From NCBI GenBank assembly GCA_025963715.1, contig JAOQAG010000022.1, forward strand, positions 1 to 64,000: DNA of 64,000 nucleotides, written 5' to 3'. Positions 61,801 through 64,000 of the stretch are shown here, one piece after another (positions within the stretch are counted from its first letter, which is position 1; every line of letters begins with the position of its first letter). Below the pieces are notes generated by a model. It did no database searches, had not been told where the DNA came from, and saw only the letters and a program-made list of their open reading frames with translations. Origin of the DNA: Bacteroidota bacterium (GTDB taxonomy: Bacteria; Bacteroidota; Bacteroidia; 2-12-FULL-35-15). The position numbers and the translations under genes were made by a program.

Positions 61801-62752
61801 AAGAAGAAGACTGGTTCGAAACGCGTTTCCCCGGACCCAGATCAAAAGTGATAAAATAATAAGCCGAATCGGAATACAGGTTGGATGTGTGCGTAAAGTT
61901 GGTGCAGGAGCTGGTGTCGTACTTCCATGTATTGGCGCTGGTTCCGTAAAACAACGCGTAATCTCCCGAATCAAATACCCCGTCGGTTTCACCCTGCACA
62001 TAAATTGCATTCTCTGCAAGGTCATCGATCCGCGGATCAGAATTTTGCTCCGACAGCATTCCGCCGCCATTTCCATAGATCCGGAGGTTTTGCGGATTTA
62101 CAGCTGCCATGTTAATTCCCAGGCCCGCTAAAAATGAATAAGAGATCTTGTAGATCCCGTCCGTAGTAGTAGCGATCTTATACCATTTGCCGCTTTGTAA
62201 AACCGAATTTGCTGCGTATGTACGGCTGCGTGTAAACGATTTTGGCGTATACGAAGTGGTCACCTGCAGGTCGAAAGAAACTAATTTTTCGTATTTGCCG
62301 GTAGTGCTGTTTTTCCGGATCGGGATAAAAGAAGCTACGCCGGAGTTGGTTTTTTTGTGAGTAAGTACGTGAGTAGTAATAACAATGCTATTCGTAATTC
62401 TGCTTTTTCTGCTGATCAGGGCGCTTTCCGCATCCGTTAGCTGTTCATAAACAGCATTGATCAGTGTGGCGGTAAAGCTATTCTCATTGCCCCGCAGATC
62501 CACACGCTTCGAATAACGCGGCAGGTATTGATCGCTGTGCTCATGATCAGCACCCTCAAACGATAATGCTTTGGCGTCTTCCCCTTCTATTTCGCTGATT
62601 TTGACCGGCGCCGTCCATTTAATTGAATTGGCCGCTGCTGGCGGTAATTTTGCACTTAAATTGGAAGTTAATGGAGCAGTGTTATACTTGGTTTGTCCCA
62701 AAAGGATGGAATGAACGAAGAAAAGTAGGATAAATAATTTTCCGATTCTCAT
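58805..62752 (-). CDS. porU: Type IX secretion system sortase PorU
   Basis: PorU is the gingipain-like (C25) surface sortase that cleaves T9SS sorting tails and attaches the cargo to lipopolysaccharide. From ATG 62752 (1315 residues) it has a signal peptide (LFILLFFVHSILLGQ) and a long beta-rich N-terminal region. The C25 catalytic domain has the His in INYTGHGGEVGLAHERI (about 822) and the Cys in FFTATCEFSRFDDPERTSAG (about 856). An Ig-like part and a C-terminal FlgD/T9SS-type end follow (LNYPNPFTTRTSF ... KGVYVYRL). An in-frame ATG eight codons upstream is less likely. An exact -7 element (TAAATTTG) lies 21 bases before the ATG. Confidence 0.96.
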   Translation of the reverse strand: MRIGKLFILLFFVHSILLGQTKYNTAPLTSNLSAKLPPAAANSIKWTAPVKISEIEGEDAKALSFEGADHEHSDQYLPRYSKRVDLRGNENSFTATLINAVYEQLTDAESALISRKSRITNSIVITTHVLTHKKTNSGVASFIPIRKNSTTGKYEKLVSFDLQVTTSYTPKSFTRSRTYAANSVLQSGKWYKIATTTDGIYKISYSFLAGLGINMAAVNPQNLRIYGNGGGMLSEQNSDPRIDDLAENAIYVQGETDGVFDSGDYALFYGTSANTWKYDTSSCTNFTHTSNLYSDSAYYFITFDLGPGKRVSNQSSSSLTPTHFVTTFDDHGFTENNTTNFIKSGREWYGEYFDNIASYNFSYSFPNIDHSAPAYVKVRLASRYQDLSTAINNAYYSVSCQSGSINLGIPEVTGASEDDYANIGNGCFSFNPTSLSTTLTVNVTKQTADALGWMDFVEVNARRQLIMFGTQMAFRDAKSVGAGHVAQYDLTSNTPVQLWDITDPTNIKLQATNLVGTNDYQFVLPADAMHEFVAYTGGGFETPKASGTVANQDLHGMTNKDLIIVAYPDFYDQAMQLASFHEAHDSLSTLIVTPQQIYNEYSSGSQDASAIRDFVKMFYDRSTSTTDMPRYLLLFGDGSYDNKNRFSNNTDFIVTYQSYNSTMSTTSYVSDDFFGLLDDTEGYWEEDDNDAVDIGIGRFPVKSKSEAQTAVNKILAYCKTGLPSTASSNNSSCTQTTSSPFGDWRNVVCFIGDDEDGDLHIVQSNTLATIVDTTYNNYNVDKIFLDSYQQESTPGGNRYPGVTDAINKRVEKGALIINYTGHGGEVGLAHERIVEVSDINRWDNINNMPLFFTATCEFSRFDDPERTSAGEDVFLNPNGGGIALFTTVRLVYASPNFTLNEDFYQTVFTPVAGRMPRLGDLYYYIKTQPGGNSVNSRNFTLLGDPALRLAYPEFNVSTDTLNMALVTSASHDTIKALSVVTVSGFVRSKSGAILTNYNGVLYPTVYDKAQSITTLSNDGVSLSPPYTFKLQKNILYKGKVSVTNGYFKYTFVVPKDIAYQYGIGRISYYAENGTDDASGYYEKIIIGGSNDTATADNVGPEIKLFMNDNKFAFGGMTDENPDLYAVLKDDNGINTVGNGIGHDVTAILDANTENSIVLNDYYQADLNSYKSGSIRYPFNSLSEGHHTLDMKVWDVYNNSSKAYTEFVVAKSASLALDHVLNYPNPFTTRTSFYFEQNQCCQSLEVELQIFTVSGKLVKNFSQFVYAEGYRSAPIEWDGRDDFGDKIGKGVYVYRLKVKTSTGQTAEKYEKLVILN

Positions 62753-62773
62753 AGTAGCTTTTTGTAAAGAATT

Positions 62774-62781
62774 CAAATTTA
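62774..62781 (-). promoter_or_regulatory. -7 element TAAATTTG upstream of porU
   Basis: An exact TAnnTTTG match on the minus strand, 21 bases before the porU ATG. No TTTG was found at the -33 distance. The divergent gap 62753-62965 is very AT-rich and must also hold the porP promoter (TATAATTG at 62935 is a weak candidate). Confidence 0.45.
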
Positions 62782-62965
62782 ACTAAAAATTAAGCAATAA
62801 TATTGGCAGATATGAATTTTTAATATAAATTTGTGTATTGGATAAAATCAATTCAGAACGATATTATTTATTTTTTATTGCTTTTAAATATGTTTTTTTT
62901 AACATTAAATGAAACTATTTATTAAAAATTATTGTATAATTGTGTCCCATTAAAATAAAGTAATT

Positions 62966-63922
62966 ATGTTAAAACGGCTTGTTTTAATTTTAACTGTGTT
63001 GTTTTCATTAGGGTTTGGCGGTAATCTATTTGCTCAAGATCCTGAGTTTACACAATTCTACGCGAATCCCCTTTATTTGAATCCTGCATTTGCAGGTACA
63101 GCACGCTGTCCGCGGATCTGCCTCAATTACCGTAATCAATGGCCAGCAATTTCCGGAACCTATGTAACCTACTCCGCTTCATACGATCAGCATTTTGATG
63201 CGATCAAAGGTGGTTTGGGATTATTAGTTACCAATGACAAAGCAGGCCAGGGAACACTTACAACCACAAATGTTTCAGGAATTTATTCTTACCAGTTAAA
63301 CATCAACCGCGAATTCTCAATGAAATTCGGCTTTCAGGCAACATACTTTCAAAAAAGTATCGACTGGAGCAAACTTACATTCGGTGATATGATTGACGAA
63401 CGCAGAGGTTTTGTTTACAATACCAATGAAGTTCCCGGACAATCAAAAAAATCAAACGTGGATTTATCTGCAGGTTTATTGGGATACAGCAAACGTTATT
63501 TCTTTGGATTTGCAGCACATCACTTAACACAACCGGATGAAGGATTGATCGGGCCAAGTAAATTACCGATGAAATTTACCGTACACGCCGGAGCCGTTCT
63601 TCCGATCGGCGATAAAGGCAACCAGACAATGATTTCCCCGAACGTCCTGTACCAGAAACAACAGGATTTTCAACAATTGAATTTAGGTGTATATGTAAAC
63701 AAAGGATCCATCGTTGGTGGGCTCTGGTATCGTAACCAGGATTCATTCATCGCCCTGATCGGTTTTACACAGCACTTCTTTAAAGTAGGTTACAGCTATG
63801 ACGTTACCGTGTCAAAACTAACAAACGCAACCGCAGGTTCACACGAGATCTCTTTCTCCCTGCAGTTTGAATGTAAACCGAAAAAGAAAAAATTCAGAAC
63901 AGTTAGCTGTCCATCTTTTTAA
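62966..63922 (+). CDS. PorP/SprF-family T9SS membrane protein
   Basis: A 318-residue outer-membrane protein of the PorP/SprF family (TIGR03519). It has a signal peptide (LVLILTVLFSLGFGGNLFAQ). The family start is PEFTQFYANPLYLNPAFAGT, then RICLNYRNQWPAISGTYVTY. Further markers are FDAIKGGLGLLVTNDKAGQG, YSKRYFFGFAAHHLTQPDEG and a barrel end in EISFSLQFEC. PorP is thought to anchor the PorK/L/M/N complex or a cargo adhesin. It is divergent from porU across a short AT-rich gap, and a new start codon appears 65 bases downstream. Confidence 0.94.
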   Translation: MLKRLVLILTVLFSLGFGGNLFAQDPEFTQFYANPLYLNPAFAGTARCPRICLNYRNQWPAISGTYVTYSASYDQHFDAIKGGLGLLVTNDKAGQGTLTTTNVSGIYSYQLNINREFSMKFGFQATYFQKSIDWSKLTFGDMIDERRGFVYNTNEVPGQSKKSNVDLSAGLLGYSKRYFFGFAAHHLTQPDEGLIGPSKLPMKFTVHAGAVLPIGDKGNQTMISPNVLYQKQQDFQQLNLGVYVNKGSIVGGLWYRNQDSFIALIGFTQHFFKVGYSYDVTVSKLTNATAGSHEISFSLQFECKPKKKKFRTVSCPSF

Positions 63923-63987
63923 TAATCAAAAACAATTTTTTACCTGATATATAGTTATAGGCATAAGAATTAGTATTAACCAAATCA

Positions 63988-64000
63988 ATGAAAATGAAAA
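63988..64000 (+). CDS. Start of the next gene, cut by the window
   Basis: ATGAAAATGAAAA begins 65 bases after the PorP/SprF stop, on the same strand, with two in-frame ATGs. Only four codons are inside the window. In many T9SS loci the next gene is a porK/gldK lipoprotein, but nothing here can confirm that. Confidence 0.35.

Overview
The window looks like a chromosomal segment of a Bacteroidota bacterium, probably of the Sphingobacteriia/Chitinophagia type. The evidence is a type IX secretion system (PorU, PorV and a PorP/SprF protein), four secreted proteins with C-terminal T9SS sorting tails, a TonB-dependent receptor with a DUF4249 partner, LytS/LytTR two-component systems, GWxTD, DUF2490 and OMP_b-brl_3 families, and promoters of the Bacteroidota TTTG-N19-TAnnTTTG type. 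Base composition is moderate and even. I saw no rRNA, tRNA, transposase, prophage or CRISPR array.

Layout. 0.3-2.9 kb (minus): ribF, a leucine-rich-repeat protein and a GSCFA protein in one tight run. 3.4-6.4 kb (minus): a DUF763 protein, then a lipoprotein/secreted-protein pair. 7-9 kb (plus): a small conserved protein and a BamA-like outer-membrane protein. 9.4-13 kb (plus): a FIST sensor protein overlapping a four-PAS histidine kinase. 13.2-19.3 kb (plus): rmuC, a GWxTD lipoprotein, rlmB, a GT-C-like membrane glycosyltransferase and an AHSA1/SRPBCC protein. 19.8-25.3 kb (plus): a secreted M1 aminopeptidase, then a UbiD-type decarboxylase coupled to an HI0933-like flavoprotein. 25.7-30.6 kb (minus): a second BamA-like protein, an OmpA/TPR protein and two small membrane proteins. 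30.7-34.6 kb (minus): pyruvate dehydrogenase E2 and E1-alpha with a four-helix-bundle gene between them, then cytidine deaminase. 34.8-45.4 kb (minus): kinase, TonB receptor, DUF4249 lipoprotein, LytTR regulator, beta-barrel protein and TPR protein. 45.7-47.4 kb (plus): a second, divergent LytS/LytTR pair. 47.9-56.3 kb (plus): arylsulfotransferase, CBM-like protein, CotH kinase-like protein, lipoprotein, repeat protein, VTC polyphosphate-polymerase-like protein, DUF4956 and DUF2490. 57-62.8 kb (minus): porU, porV, ispF. 63-64 kb (plus): a PorP/SprF gene and the first codons of another gene.

How it fits together. PorU/PorV and PorP are parts of the machine that exports and anchors proteins with the C-terminal tails seen on the M1 peptidase, the arylsulfotransferase, the CBM-like protein and the CotH protein. 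The CotH-VTC-DUF4956 set is the best candidate for a poorly described system: an envelope phosphotransfer or polyphosphate-linked surface modification pathway whose kinase-like member is delivered by T9SS.

The most unusual feature is non-coding. Most longer gaps are built from a small set of recurring sequence modules (AACTTTGAACTTT, gcgCCTTCGTGGtAAAA, GCTCCGnAGGAGCACAC, ACGAACAGGAACGAA and others) plus long palindromes, one with perfect 78-base arms. One module lies inside the pyruvate dehydrogenase E2 gene, where it encodes the inter-domain linker. Another seems to supply the -33 promoter element of the M1 peptidase gene.
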